A DNA stretch of 64,000 nt from Anaspis maculata. Lineage: Eukaryota; Arthropoda; Insecta; Coleoptera; Scraptiidae. The notes below the pieces were generated by a model. That model made no database searches, was not told where the DNA came from, and worked only from the letters and a program-made list of their open reading frames with translations. The stretch is taken from NCBI GenBank assembly GCA_949128115.1, contig OX421964.1:35704177-35768176 (forward strand), given 5' to 3'. Made by a program: the position numbers and the translations under genes. Shown piece by piece: positions 48,960 to 59,652 of the stretch (within the stretch, counting starts at the first letter, position 1; every line of letters begins with the position of its first letter).

Positions 48960-50792
48960 GAATTTACTCAAAGATTCCTATAATTTACAAGATCATTCAG
49001 ATATCTCATTTGACGAGTGGGTTGAAAAAAAAACGTTCAAACTATCCAACTTTCCGTTTCTGGTTTTCAGTATTAAATTTGAAGGTACTTCTTTTGGCGT
49101 TTGTTTGGTCCATCAGAGATGGGAACTATGAACTGTTCATTCATGCATTGAAAGAGTTGACACCGTGGTTTTTCAAAACGGATCATCTCCACTATGCTCG
49201 TTAGTTGCCAATTCATATGAAAGACTTGAAGGAACTGAAAGTTGAAGCACCAAGTGTTCACGAGCAAAACTATCAGCGGCCATCGGCTGTATTCTCCCAG
49301 TGCTCCAGCTTGTCACTCTATTTTTGCTCCAAAAAGTCATTCTACTGGAAATAGAAAGTGTATGGGATATATTTTATGTAGAAGAACGTTCAAGTACAGA
49401 GGCAAAAGTCAGTATGTTTGCTCCACTACGAAAAACTGGCACAAAAGTTTTTGAATTTGCTCGCCAAAAAGTCCTCTCACCCACGATTTCTGATTTAAAA
49501 AATGACGTCCAGCGGTTCTCTAGGGCTTTTATCGTAAGCCAAAACAGAGACATGGATTTAAAAAAAAAATTTGAACACGACAATACGAGTGCACCGCCGT
49601 CGCTTTCCTCAAATGGTGTTTTGCGAACATCTCAGAAGTCACAGCTTCTCAAAATCCTGGAACAAACCGTTGATCAATCACAGTTCCATGGATTCTGTGA
49701 CACAATAATTTATGACGGAGCAGCACTAGCACATGCTCTACCATCGAAAACATCACAGACAATTAGTCTATATTGTGACACTGAATTCAAAAACAGGATG
49801 ATTCATGATACCTACTGAAAAGTTCCATGCAAGTAGGATACACATTTTGTGGGATATTTACCACAAAACCAGCCTGAAGAGATTCGTGAGAGAGAAAAGA
49901 GGCTCTGGTATTCGTCGCCATGCAGCTAAAGAGAATGTGTTGCCAAAGAATTGGAATGATTTTCTTGCTGCGATGAAAACAAAATAAAACTGTTCAAGCT
50001 ACTTGGACAACATGCTCTTTTGAAATTTGGTTGCGCACATATTGTTACAAAAACGTAGGCAACAGGAAGAAGCAGATGGCAGAATATTGCTCGATGCCAA
50101 AGATAGTGTCGAACAAGGAGCAACGAAAATTATGATCTGTACAGTAGACACTGACGTAGTCGTTTTGGCAATATCTTTTTTCCAAACTCTGGAAAATGCT
50201 GTACAGGAGATGTGGATAATTTTTGGATCAGGAGAAGCCCAAAGATAAATGAACATCAACGCCATGGCAGAAAGAATGGGTGAATAAAGAACTGTTGCCT
50301 TGAGATGTTTCCATGCATTCAGAGGTTCAGATATAACATCGTCATTTGCAATGAAGGGTAAATAACAAACCGCCTGGAATGTATGGAAGTCCTTTCCTGA
50401 AGCGACGAAAGCATTTGGAGCCATATCTCTACCACAACAATCCATTTCCGATAAAACATTGAAGCTCTTGAAAAGTTTGTTGTCCTGCTCTACCACAAAG
50501 GTGCCCAAAATTTTCCGTCAATCATAAGAGAAAGCTTCTTTTTACAACGAAAAGTCACAATCTTCAAAACCTCCCTCCAACGAAAGAAGCACTTAGTTCA
50601 GTTAGGCAGCATGCGCTAAGGTCTGCATATCAAGCAGGACAAAGTCTGGGGCAGAGTCTGAGGGCGTGAGTACTCTACGACGGAAATCATTCCAGAACCA
50701 AACGGATGGGGATGGACTATGATTGCAAGGGAGTGGACGCCGGTTTGGTCTTGTCTAGAACTAATTTGGGCAGCTTGTCGGGAGCTGGTGTA
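48960..50792 (+). pseudogene. Decayed transposon-borne PIN/FEN-like nuclease gene (EEAD...DTD...GSD family)
   Basis: Seen in order on the plus strand, with frameshifts between: WSIRDGNYELFIHALKELTP and DHLHYAR (49,110-49,204); LKNDVQRFSRAFIVSQNRD and PPSLSSNGVLRTSQKSQLL (49,495-49,655); IIYDGAALAHALPSK (49,700-49,750); WDIYHKTSLKRFVREKRGSG, then LPKNWNDFL (49,850-49,970); EEADGRILLDAKDSVEQG (from 50,066) and TVDTDVVVLA (from 50,141); FHAFRGSDITSSF (50,308-50,346); SLPQQSISDKTLKLL (about 50,425-50,470); and WGWTMIAREWTPVWSCLELI with ACRELV ending at a stop (to about 50,793). This block order matches a large, unnamed family found in many copies in insects, cnidarians and molluscs. Known family members end in a CXC cysteine cluster, not recognisable here. 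The EEAD, DTD and G-[CS]-D motifs resemble the metal-binding acidic residues of XPG/FEN (PIN-like) nucleases; that function is my inference. Several stops and frameshifts make this copy dead. Confidence 0.82.
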
Positions 50793-51121
50793 ATGCAGCG
50801 TTCGGTTGCTCTTTCAGGAAGGAATTAGGAGAAGGTAATGGAGAAGACGAGGTGCTAGAGTCCGAATGAGAGAAATTCAGACCTATGTATTTATTTTTAT
50901 TGAAACCTATTCCAAATTCCATAAAATTGTTTAGACATCAAAAACACGTCTATTCCCATTTAATTACCTGAAGCTTTTTTTTTTCATTTTCACTCTATTC
51001 ACAGAGGGAAGAGTTTCAGGAACCAGAAACCGTTCTTTCTTCTATACAATGATCATCAGAAGCAATGAAGTGCACGAGAAATACACACATGTTAACCATT
51101 TCAATAAGTGAAGCAAAATAT

Positions 51122-51439
51122 TTCTATTTCCAAATATTACGAAACTGTAGATGTCAAAAGGAAAATGTGTGATGGCAGATAAGCTTAGCCTTCAGCAGGG
51201 TTTTATGAACAAAAAGAAAGGAAATTGAAATCGGACCGCTAGATGGTGAAAAACCACAAATTACAAAAAACAGGTGGTGCCCATCTTTGAAGCCCGCCAT
51301 CTTGTTTCCTGCACCGATTTTTAAGTGGCGCTGTTGCCAAAAAACTTTGTTCTGACCTTATCTATGATCATAGCAAGCGGCATACTCCAATCAAAATGTG
51401 CAGCTTTTTGGTTTAATTTAATGTGTACCCGACGTACTA
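51122..51439 (-). repeat. Right terminal inverted repeat of the 48.2-51.4-kb element
   Basis: Inverse of 48,237-48,540. The sequence between the end of the coding relic (about 50,793) and this repeat shows no further conserved block. Confidence 0.85.
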
Positions 51440-51655
51440 GAAGTGCATTTTGGCAAATTCTGTTGTATCAGGAGAGTAAAAAAAAGGCTTCTGGACTCTT
51501 TGGCTGAGGTTCCTTCCATTTCAAAGTGCTACCGTTTGGGTTGGCAAACGCCGCTCAAGCCCAACAGAGGCTCATGGACGCAGTGTTCGGACCAAAGCTG
51601 GAGTAAAAGATCTTTGCGTATCTAGTCAATATTACCGTTACATCTTTTAAATAAT
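51440..51655 (+). pseudogene. Gypsy reverse transcriptase, 3' part
   Basis: The frame resumes at RSAFWQI and runs on through SFHFKVLPFGLANAAQAQQR, LMDAVFGPKLE, and FAYLVNITV. The catalytic YLDD box reads YLVN here, so the RT is dead. Stops follow the KASGLFG and GPKLE segments. The match between the end of the 48,120-48,236 fragment and this start shows that the intervening 3.2 kb is an insertion. Confidence 0.9.
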
Positions 51656-52315
51656 TAAATAAATAAATAATAGGTTCATTCTCAACAGGTCAAGCTCAAT
51701 TACAGAGAATTGAAAATATGTACGTTTCGTTACGTTACACTTAAAACGGTACAAATGACATAGAATTCAACAATCACTTATAAGAATCAACATGCACATT
51801 TCAAAGCTTCAAGGAATCTGAAACCAAGCCCTTTGAACCTCGACCTTTTCTCGTGATTAATGTCAACGTCAGGGCACTTGAAATTGTATAGCTCGCACGC
51901 TGCATGCAGTGGGGAGGCTCGGAGGACGTTGGTGTTGGCTTCAGGCATCTAAAACGTCCGGTGATGACGGGCGTGGAGTCTCGGAACCGCGAAGCAAATC
52001 TGTTTTATGGAGAGCATATCTTTCTTCTGAGAGAGGGTGCTCAGCGCTTGCGCGAGACGAGCTTCACCTTCAACTCCGATGAGCGCAATTTCTTTCGTCT
52101 TTCTCAACTATCTAGGTTTCGTCGTCAACATAAAGAGCTTGAGGATCGACCCAGCAAATGCTTAAGCCATTTGTTACGGTTTCAAAAATCGACTTGGCAA
52201 TGCAGAATAATGAAACCAGGGGAACCAAAAAACAAAAGAGAGTTGGTTGTTATTTTCGGAGGCTCCGGCTGATTCTGCAAAGAAAGATCCAATAACCATC
52301 GGCCGAGTAGCAATT
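51656..52315. other. Unassigned interval with a 122-codon open frame
   Basis: The plus-strand frame 51,904-52,272 (122 codons, ATG start) encodes a basic protein with RLRETSFTFNSDERNFFRLS and many arginines but no domain I recognise. It ends just before the LTR-like repeat at 52,316. It could be a gag fragment of the Gypsy element that owns the repeat, but nothing proves it. Confidence 0.25.
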
Positions 52316-53173
52316 CAGTGTTCCTCTGCTGTACCTGTTGATGGCAAGCAGTACCACCAGTCATGTGATGTGCCTCGAGAACCAAAATCAACGAAAGCGG
52401 CGCTGAACGCCACTCCTAGAACGCCGCGCCGCCTTTGGTTGACAGCAACTGTCAGTAATCGCCAATTTCGTTGAAGTGACCATCTCGGTCCTATTTCTCT
52501 CGTCTGTCCAGATGCCAGAAGGTACCAAATCAGTTCACTACCTTACCGTCCAATCGGCGTCTTCACCAACGTTGTCAGTTGGTCCAGATTATCAAGATCC
52601 TGCTAATCGTTGCGGTTGTCCCGAAGCTCATGCGTTCAAGACTCGTTGATGGGCAAACCAAGTGTTGCCTCTTATCTTTTATTTTACTGTTTTAGAATAA
52701 GTTACCTATTTGACATTCAGCGTGTTGTTGTTATATGTATTATTATTGTCTCTGCGTGAAGTAAGAGACGTTATTAGGGGGTAGCTATACCGGTTTACTA
52801 CGCCAATTTCCCTTGGGGTAGGACGGCAGTATGTTGTTTTTCGTGTAGGTACTCTGTTTCAGTGTCGTCGCTGGAGCTTCGAGTTGAGCCCTTCGAGTTC
52901 CTGCAGCGTCATCGAAAAAGTTGGTACCTACGTTATAGTTTGTAAGCCAAATCTCGCGGTATTGCTCACCCTTTCTATTGGCGTCCTCTGCGCAACGCCC
53001 CTTTACTTTTGTTAACACGCCATATCAAGTTGAACTGTAAATATTCTTGAACCTTTTCTTCCCGATCATAAACCTGTTTTTTTTTTAGTTGATTCTGTAT
53101 TTTTAATTCTCCCAATCTCAACTATCTCCACCTCGGAATCAATCACTTTCAATTGCGATTTCAACCCGTAATA
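52316..53173 (+). repeat. LTR-like repeat, copy B
   Basis: Highly similar to 14,870-15,763 in the same orientation. It lacks 28 bp and 14 bp that the other copy has, each bounded by short direct repeats. It is followed within 150 bp by Gypsy RNase H sequence. Confidence 0.65.
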
Positions 53174-53690
53174 CATTATTCTCATCCCTAGATAATGAGG
53201 GAGAGGTCAAACGGTTTCAAGACTGCTTACGGTATCGCCGATTTATACCTCTCCGCGGCACTAGTGTCCTGTGGGGCAAAGCTACTGAAACGAGAAGAAA
53301 GTCATCGCCTATGCCACTGAACTCTTTTAAAACCCAGGCGAAATGACAGTGTTACTGAACATGAATGTCTGGGCGTAATTTCTGCGGTGAAGAAATTCAG
53401 ACCGTTCGTGAAGCGTGCGAAGTTCAAAGCGGATCATTACTATTACTATCTTCTTTGGCTCTTTAGGCTGCAGAGCCTGACTGGCAGACTAACGGGGTGA
53501 AGCGTGCGCCCGACATGGTGCTGGAACACAGCAAAGGAAAGCTCAATGTCACCGCGGGCGCACTGTCCCGTCGTATTCCTGAAGTTCTGGAGGTCAACTA
53601 GGAGGTACTGGCTGAAAACGCCGTCCTCACCACACCATTCTATCTGGGATTGCGTCGTGAAATTCAGGAGAAGTCGAATGACTATAGTTT
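53174..53690 (+). pseudogene. Gypsy RNase H relic
   Basis: Frames encode VTEHECLGVISAVKKFRPFV, then LTGRLT-like sequence, then EHSKGKLNVTAGALSRRIPE. These are the RNase H block, the GRL(A)RW block remnant, and the HxKGKxNxxxDALSR motif that precedes the integrase in Ty3/Gypsy pol. Stops and frameshifts occur throughout. The order and distances suggest a deletion of about 50-80 codons. Its neighbour upstream is the LTR-like repeat copy B. Confidence 0.75.
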
Positions 53691-55986
53691 GGCTTGCCGT
53701 TTTGTTTTATTCCAAAAAAGGAGAGTATTCTTCTAATTCTTTCATTTTTCTACTTCAAAATTAAAAAGTTGCAGGCTAAAAAAGCTTGCTTTTGGTTTCT
53801 GAAGCATTTTTCTCTTGTAAGCATGACTCTAGTGATCACGAGAGCATTAAAAAAGTACCATTCCAATGATTTCATTGAACATAAACGGTGCGTTGCCAAA
53901 GTCTCTAAACAAAAAGCACGTGCCCTTGATTTCGTTGTCATAAATTGAAGACAATAAAATTGTCATAAACGATAATACGATGAATACCGACTGTTACAAA
54001 ATCTGCAAGTACAAGAATCTCATGATCGTGTACAAACGGCCCCAGAGCTCCGAAATCGTCGAGTCTTCCGCCACATCCATCACCCTAGAAATTCCAACTT
54101 TGGTATAATACGCCACACGATAATAGACGTCGGAGAAATTTGGAGGATTCGTGTTCATCGTTATTCATTCGATCCTCAAATAATCCTCCCGGCAAATAAA
54201 GTATTAACATTGGCTTAGTTACGGCGGCGTTGCAAAGCTCAATGGAGTAATTTGCATGAGCAAAGGCACTCGGCAAGGAATTACCGAGTCATTGTGTGTG
54301 CTTACTCGGTATGAGCATCGATAAAGCGGAACGCGCGCGGTGCAAAGGTTATTGAAGCATACATTCAAGATATCGTAGTCGTGTTCTCCCCTGTATATAT
54401 AAAAAGGAAACAGCTAACGTGCCCATAATCGCAAGTACTTTGTAGTAATATGCACACACTCGTGTTGTACTACGGATCGACGGCGACGACTCAATCCTTC
54501 ATGCTGGCTAACTTCGTGTGACAAGACATGTTAACCCTTTAGCGCCTAAATGAGCGTTATGAACGCTTTCTTGAATTTTATCCATAATGCTGCGCCAAGT
54601 GAAAATAAACTTTTAGAGATATGGACACTGCAACCTTATCACATACAGAACAGGAAAGGATGTCTTGGTCAGATGGAGTCTGTGAGGGGGAGTCCTCCTG
54701 GCCAAATATGGCCAGCCTTCGTATAGCATGGTCAATTGGTGCTCGGGAGTCGACATAATTTGGAGGCGCGCTAGGTGCAAACGAACAGAGCGAGCAATTA
54801 TCAGAAGTGTTTCCTCCCGAGCTCGGTAAAGATAAAAATTCATAGAAATTTCTGATCGCAGCAACTGAAATAACAAGAATATGTTCCCTCCATTATACCG
54901 GAACGGGCTACGCCAAGCATTCATTACTCGGGATTATAACGAGATTAGCGATCAATCTTAATTACGGTGGAGCCTCGCTTTTTGGAACACTTTCAAAAGC
55001 AATACCACACAATAATTTTAATAAATAATCCCGGGCTTGCTCTGGTAGAGAACGGCGGGTCCGCCCAGTGCTCATTTTTTAAATGTCAGCTGCTATTTTT
55101 CGTCTACAAAGCACAGCATATACACACATAAATAAGCGTTTATGCCAAACGCACGTACACAGAGCATGCATCTCCCGGTAAGGACGAAAATAATACATCC
55201 AAAGGTGCACCGGGGTGTGAGGAGGAGATAAAGTTACACCTCGGCCAAGTTTTACTACACATGAGTGGGAGCGAGACGATAAGGTGGATGAAGAAGCATC
55301 GCCGGGGAGTTATTCCGACTGAAAACCCAACAATGAGATTATTCACACACAAATACCTGTTCGGGGCAACAATGGAAAAATTTGGATTTGTTATTTCCTT
55401 TTAAATGGCATAGAGGTGCCCCATACGCACACTCTGATGTCTGATATATTATGATTTTTGAGTTTTTATGAAAAGTCATGCCCGGGCTTCTTTTAATGGC
55501 GAGGGGGCTAACGCAGTAAAATGTCCAGTGGGATACTTTTTTTATGTGCGCGTTCTATTGTATGCGATCAAGTGGTGCGTTATCGAATAATCTTAAGAAC
55601 GTTGCTCTGTCTTTCTTCTTCTCTGTCTCTCTGTCGAGCATTTCATTATTAGTATTTACTCGAATATCTTTCATCGGCATTATTCAGGAAAGTAAGATGG
55701 GTGATGGCTCATAAAAAGTCTTAGGCATAGGTACCTATGCGGAGAAACAACAACTATTTTATATTAATGGAGTGCCGAGGTTCCTCAAAGTGCCGCCTCT
55801 GTCTATTAAGCTAAGGCACTCATAATATTCATTGAATAAAATTAATCAGTTGACCAAAATGGGAATTTTGGTTTGGTGTAATTAACTCTAGCGGGTTATT
55901 TTTAGTTTAGCGCAAATTAAGTGGATGTGCGGCTGAGATTCCGCGTTTAAGCAGAAGACGAAATGTTGGAGAGCATGAGAGAATCA
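53691..55986. other. About 2.3 kb with no gene recognised
   Basis: Open frames at 53,694-53,948 (plus), 54,613-54,924 (minus) and 55,140-55,352 (minus) are not recognisable. 54,000-55,950 shows no inverted repeats and has complex composition, including ATTTGCAT at about 54,250 and several TAATTA-like motifs. It may be host intergenic DNA. Confidence 0.3.
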
Positions 55987-56317
55987 TTAAGGACGGAGTC
56001 ATATTGGTAAAATAAGCGTTGCGAAATCAATCCCTGTGGGTTTATTCCTTGACCGATTGTTACCATTTAGGTCTCTTTCAAAAGCTACAAGGATGTACTT
56101 TAGTTTGAGCCCATTGGCATTTCTGAAATTTAAATTTTTTTAAAAATTTTGACATTTGAAAAAATTATTTTTGGATTTTGGAAATGCCAATGGGCTCAAA
56201 CCAAAGTACATCCTTGTAGCTTTCGAAAGAGACCTAAATGCTAAGATTCTGTCATGGAATAAACCCACAGGGATTGATTCCGCAACGCTTATTTTACCAA
56301 TATAACTCCGTCCTTAA
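55987..56317. repeat. 330-bp palindrome (foldback MITE)
   Basis: TTAAGGACGGAGT at 55,987 mirrors the end at 56,317, and the arms stay complementary through AAATCAATCCCTGTGGGTTT, GAGCCCATTGGCATTTC and their mirrors. About 130 bp per arm pair with few mismatches around an AT-rich loop of about 60 bp. Confidence 0.92.
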
Positions 56318-56639
56318 ATACGCGAATGTAAATACCGCTCGTTTCGTTTTTTCGGGACTTCTTTTTCTACCCGCGCCACCCAGTTTCTCTACAGACTTTT
56401 GCTGGCAGAACATTCTGAAAAATCAATTGATTACGTTTGGTCCTTCGAGCCGTCACGTGACTTTAGATAGAGAGAAATTTCATTCGCTGTAATGACAATT
56501 ACAGAAAACGTCGAGCATGGCGAAGATAATAATAACCAAAATAACAACAATAACATTAGACAGTAAATAACAATTCTGTATAATAAGAATCACTCAAACA
56601 AACATTCAAGATATATACTTCAAGTTGGTTAAAAAAAAC

Positions 56640-57240
56640 TCATCAGTATAGAAACTTTTTTCTAGAAGATGGTCCTTATTCTTCTTTCAAATGTCCTCCT
56701 TGGAAGTTGTTGCAAAATATTTTGATAGCTTGTTGAATACTTCCCACCCATTCCAGTACCGAATTCTTTCAGTGACAATAAGTCGGTGGTATCGTGTCGC
56801 GAAGTTTTCTCTTCCTAGTCCTCTGGTGACATAGGGGTTGAAAAGTCTCTATCCATCTCAAAAATGTCTACGTTATGGTGCATGTACTCCAGAATGTTGA
56901 AGATGAAAAGGTTGCTTAGAGTAAGTATTCTGTGATCCCCGAAGCAACCTCTGCAGAGCACTCTGTTACTAACGCCAACGAATGCTCGTTTTGCTTGCTT
57001 TTTCAGGATAAAGACTCGATCAACTTCCACAGATGCGTGGCTCAGAACATCACTCCATTCTGGATTCTGGATTTATTGGGAGGAGTTAATGGAACGTGGG
57101 CCTCACTATTAGGTCCATTGTACCCCTCCAACATCACGCCAACTGTAAGGCGAGCTGTACCTTTGCGAAGTAAGGTGCTCTTAAAGCTTATAGGTACTAA
57201 TCTGTCTGATTCTTCTTAGGCAAAGACTTCTGATGGTGAT
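56640..57240 (-). pseudogene. Non-LTR retrotransposon RT C-terminal relic
   Basis: Minus-strand frames encode WKLIESLS and, in another frame, DRVFILKKQAKRAFVGVSNR, then HRILTLSNLFIFNILEYMHH near 56,900. The DRVFxLQKxAxRAxxG, CRxxFxxxxILTLxxLYIF order is the C-terminal part of Jockey/CR1-like RTs, as in the copies at 22.7 and 25.7 kb. Frameshifts are frequent. RT catalytic blocks are missing, so the core was deleted. Confidence 0.72.
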
Positions 57241-57559
57241 CTCGAGCAAAGAACGTTGGTGTGCGTTTTTCACTTCAATTCGTCATCGATGTAAATTTCG
57301 TGGAACCGGATGGTGCTGTTTTCCTGTTGTCTTCTCGAACTAATGTACATCTTTGCATTTTCTTTTGCTGTCAAGAGCCAATTTATTGCTGCTTATCTAT
57401 TATTTGTTTCCTGAAGCATTATGTTCATCGCTACATCTACATCATCCTTGGATGGGCCACTAATCAGAAAGCTCGTATCATCCGCAAAGAGAAATGTGCT
57501 GGTATTTAGAAAATTATCAGGAAATCATTGATATAACTTATAGAAGAAGCATTTGACTC

Positions 57560-58625
57560 CAGAATGCTAGAAGCATTTTATCTGAGGTTTTGCCTCTACA
57601 GCGGACCATTTCATTACACCTTCATGGTTGTATCCACTTCGTGAAAGGTGGCTTGCAATTCTGTAGCCAATAATGTGTACGTTTTTCCAAAAATTAGGTT
57701 TATGCCAATGTTGAATACGTCAGCACCCATAGAGGCATTGGATATTTTGGTTCATTATAAGGAATTGCTTAACCTCAGTTTCTCTTGCTGCTTGCTCATC
57801 GAAAAAACTTAGGACAAATCTTTTAACAATCACTCGATCTGGCAACACCTCCTTTAATCTCTTTTCCAACAGACCATATCTGGAACCCAGAGGTTGAACG
57901 ATAAATTCTGAGACTTGTTGCTCTTTTGTTTGGTTATCATGGTCACGCCCAATCAGTCTTATTTTTCCGAAGGGAAGTGTTGCCCAATATGGGTGTTTAT
58001 ATCTTCAGAAGTAGCACTCGCTCCGCTCTACCAACATACAATTAGGCCTTCCATTCGACCGCTTTCAATCTGCTTCTTCAGAGTCTTCGAGGTTCCAGTT
58101 ATTATTCCGCTAGTAACTATTTTCCGTTTTGCCATTTCTCTCGAAATTCAATTTCTTGCTAGAAGTGCTTTTAGCCGAGCTTAAGACCCAAAAAGAAGAC
58201 CCGGGCAATGTCTTTGATAGCATTAGCATTGCCCAATTTCTTATCTGCTTTACTATCTTCTTTCTTAACCTCAGTGATGAGACTGCTTGCATTGCATTTT
58301 TCCAATAGTTTGACTATTCTTGATTGATCTTGATTCCTGAGTTCCAAGTGATCCATCAACCTTACGTACACCTTTATGCTAGCTTCGTTCTTTCGGAAAG
58401 CTCCATCCTTCGGCCCTTCAATGCATCCGCGGTCATCACTCAGGCGCCTCCATCTGTGCTACCAGGAAACAGTCTTTGCAGGAGCTGTTGAGGAATTACC
58501 TTGTGTCTTAAGTTTTTTGTTACAAGAAGTTCGATCAAATCGGCTTTGTTGTAGTTCTCAACTTGTTCAGCGAGACTTACATATCATATTTCCGCGTCTT
58601 CAGTTGGCGTCCGCCATCTTGGAAT
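57560..58625 (-). pseudogene. Probable ORF1 (gag-like) and linker of the same non-LTR retrotransposon
   Basis: Read on the minus strand from 58,600, frames encode LAEQVENYNKADLIELLVTK, DHLELRNQDQSRIVKLLEKC, KKEDSKADKKLGNANAIKDI and KSTSSKKLNFERNGKTENSY, then near 57,900 EQQVSEFIVQPLGSRYGLLE. The first parts are charged and coiled-coil-like, as in non-LTR ORF1 proteins. The later segment resembles the start of a small conserved domain between ORF1 and RT in some such elements, but I cannot name it. The position directly upstream (minus strand) of the RT tail supports a single element. I infer ORF1; no zinc knuckle is visible. Confidence 0.45.
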
Positions 58626-58670
58626 GAACGAATTATGTATACGGAATTTGAATATACGGATCATATCTAA

Positions 58671-59652
58671 ATACACACATCAAAAGAATCTGGGGGACAA
58701 GCGAATTCAGACGATTTCATATCGGTTTTCAGTGTTCGATAGCCAAATCCTTCATTTTCATGCCTTGGTCACGTCGAATACGACCAATGTTATAAAAATT
58801 CTACAGGGTGGTCAATGGAACAGTGTAAAACTGCCAAAAGTTCAGTACAAGCGCGATTTTCCAAAAAAAAATAATTATGCATTCCAATAAAACAATCATG
58901 AAGACTGGTGTTTCAGCTTTAGGTTTTTGAATTTTGTAAATCGAAGGTGAATTGACAAAGATATTGATTATTTTGTGCCGCCATGTTGAACTTCCAAGAA
59001 AGTGATCCGATTTCATTAAAACTCAGATCACACTCATGTCTGGTATAAGTAATTGGAATATCAAGGTCAAATGTCTTTTTTGGTCACTTCCAAGCCGCCA
59101 CATTGAACTTTCATATGAATGATTCGATTCTAGTGTGTTTCAAAGTTTCATTCAAAATCAGTATGTAAAAAGTTCAATAAAGCGGCTCGAAAGTGATCAA
59201 AAGTGATATTTGACCTTGAAATTCCAATTACTTGAACCAGACATAAGTGTGTTCCAAGTTTCAATAAAATCGGATCACTTTCTTCTTTCTTGGAAGTTCA
59301 ACATGGCGGCATAAAATGATCAATATCTTTGGCAATTCACCTTCGATTTTCAAAATTCAAAAACATCACTGAAGCTGAAGCACCGACCTTTATAACTGTG
59401 CTAGTGATATGCATGAAGTTTCTTTTTTGGGAAATCGCGCTCGTACTGAGCTTTAGGCAATTTTACACTATTCCATTGACCGCCCTGTAGCAACCTTATA
59501 CATTGTTCGTATTTGACGTGATCAAGGCAAAGAAAGATTGAGCTATCGAACACTGAAAACCGATATGAAGTCGCTGACGGGAATCAAAAGTAATCATCAT
59601 TTTAAAAATGGTCTGAATTTGCTTGTCTCCTAGATTCTTTTGATGTGTGTAT
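58671..59652. repeat. 982-bp palindrome (foldback element)
   Basis: ATACACACATCAAAAGAATC at 58,671 mirrors GATTCTTTTGATGTGTGTAT ending at 59,652. Inner mirrors include ACAGGGTGGTCAATGGAACA near 58,803, CCGCCATGTTGAACTTCC near 58,979, and their complements near 59,490 and 59,305. The central unpaired part is about 60 bp near 59,140. It has no coding capacity. Confidence 0.92.

Larger units (their letters stand above)
48237..51439 (+). mobile_element. Candidate novel TIR DNA transposon (3.2 kb) carrying an EEAD/DTD nuclease-like gene relic
   Basis: The termini are TAGTACGTTGGGTA at the left and the inverse of TAGTACGTCGGGTA at the right. TIRs extend imperfectly for about 300 bp (48,237-48,540 and 51,122-51,439), with strongly conserved blocks such as AAAAAGCTGCACATTTTGAT and AAATCGGACCGCTAG. 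GAA occurs on both sides (48,234-48,236 and 51,440-51,442) and the flanking sequence is one Gypsy RT gene, so the insertion boundaries are secure. The interior encodes, on the plus strand, a decayed member of a multicopy invertebrate protein family (see the coding entry). TIRs, a 3-bp duplication and a self-contained ORF suggest an autonomous class II element; the superfamily is not one I can name. Confidence 0.85.
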
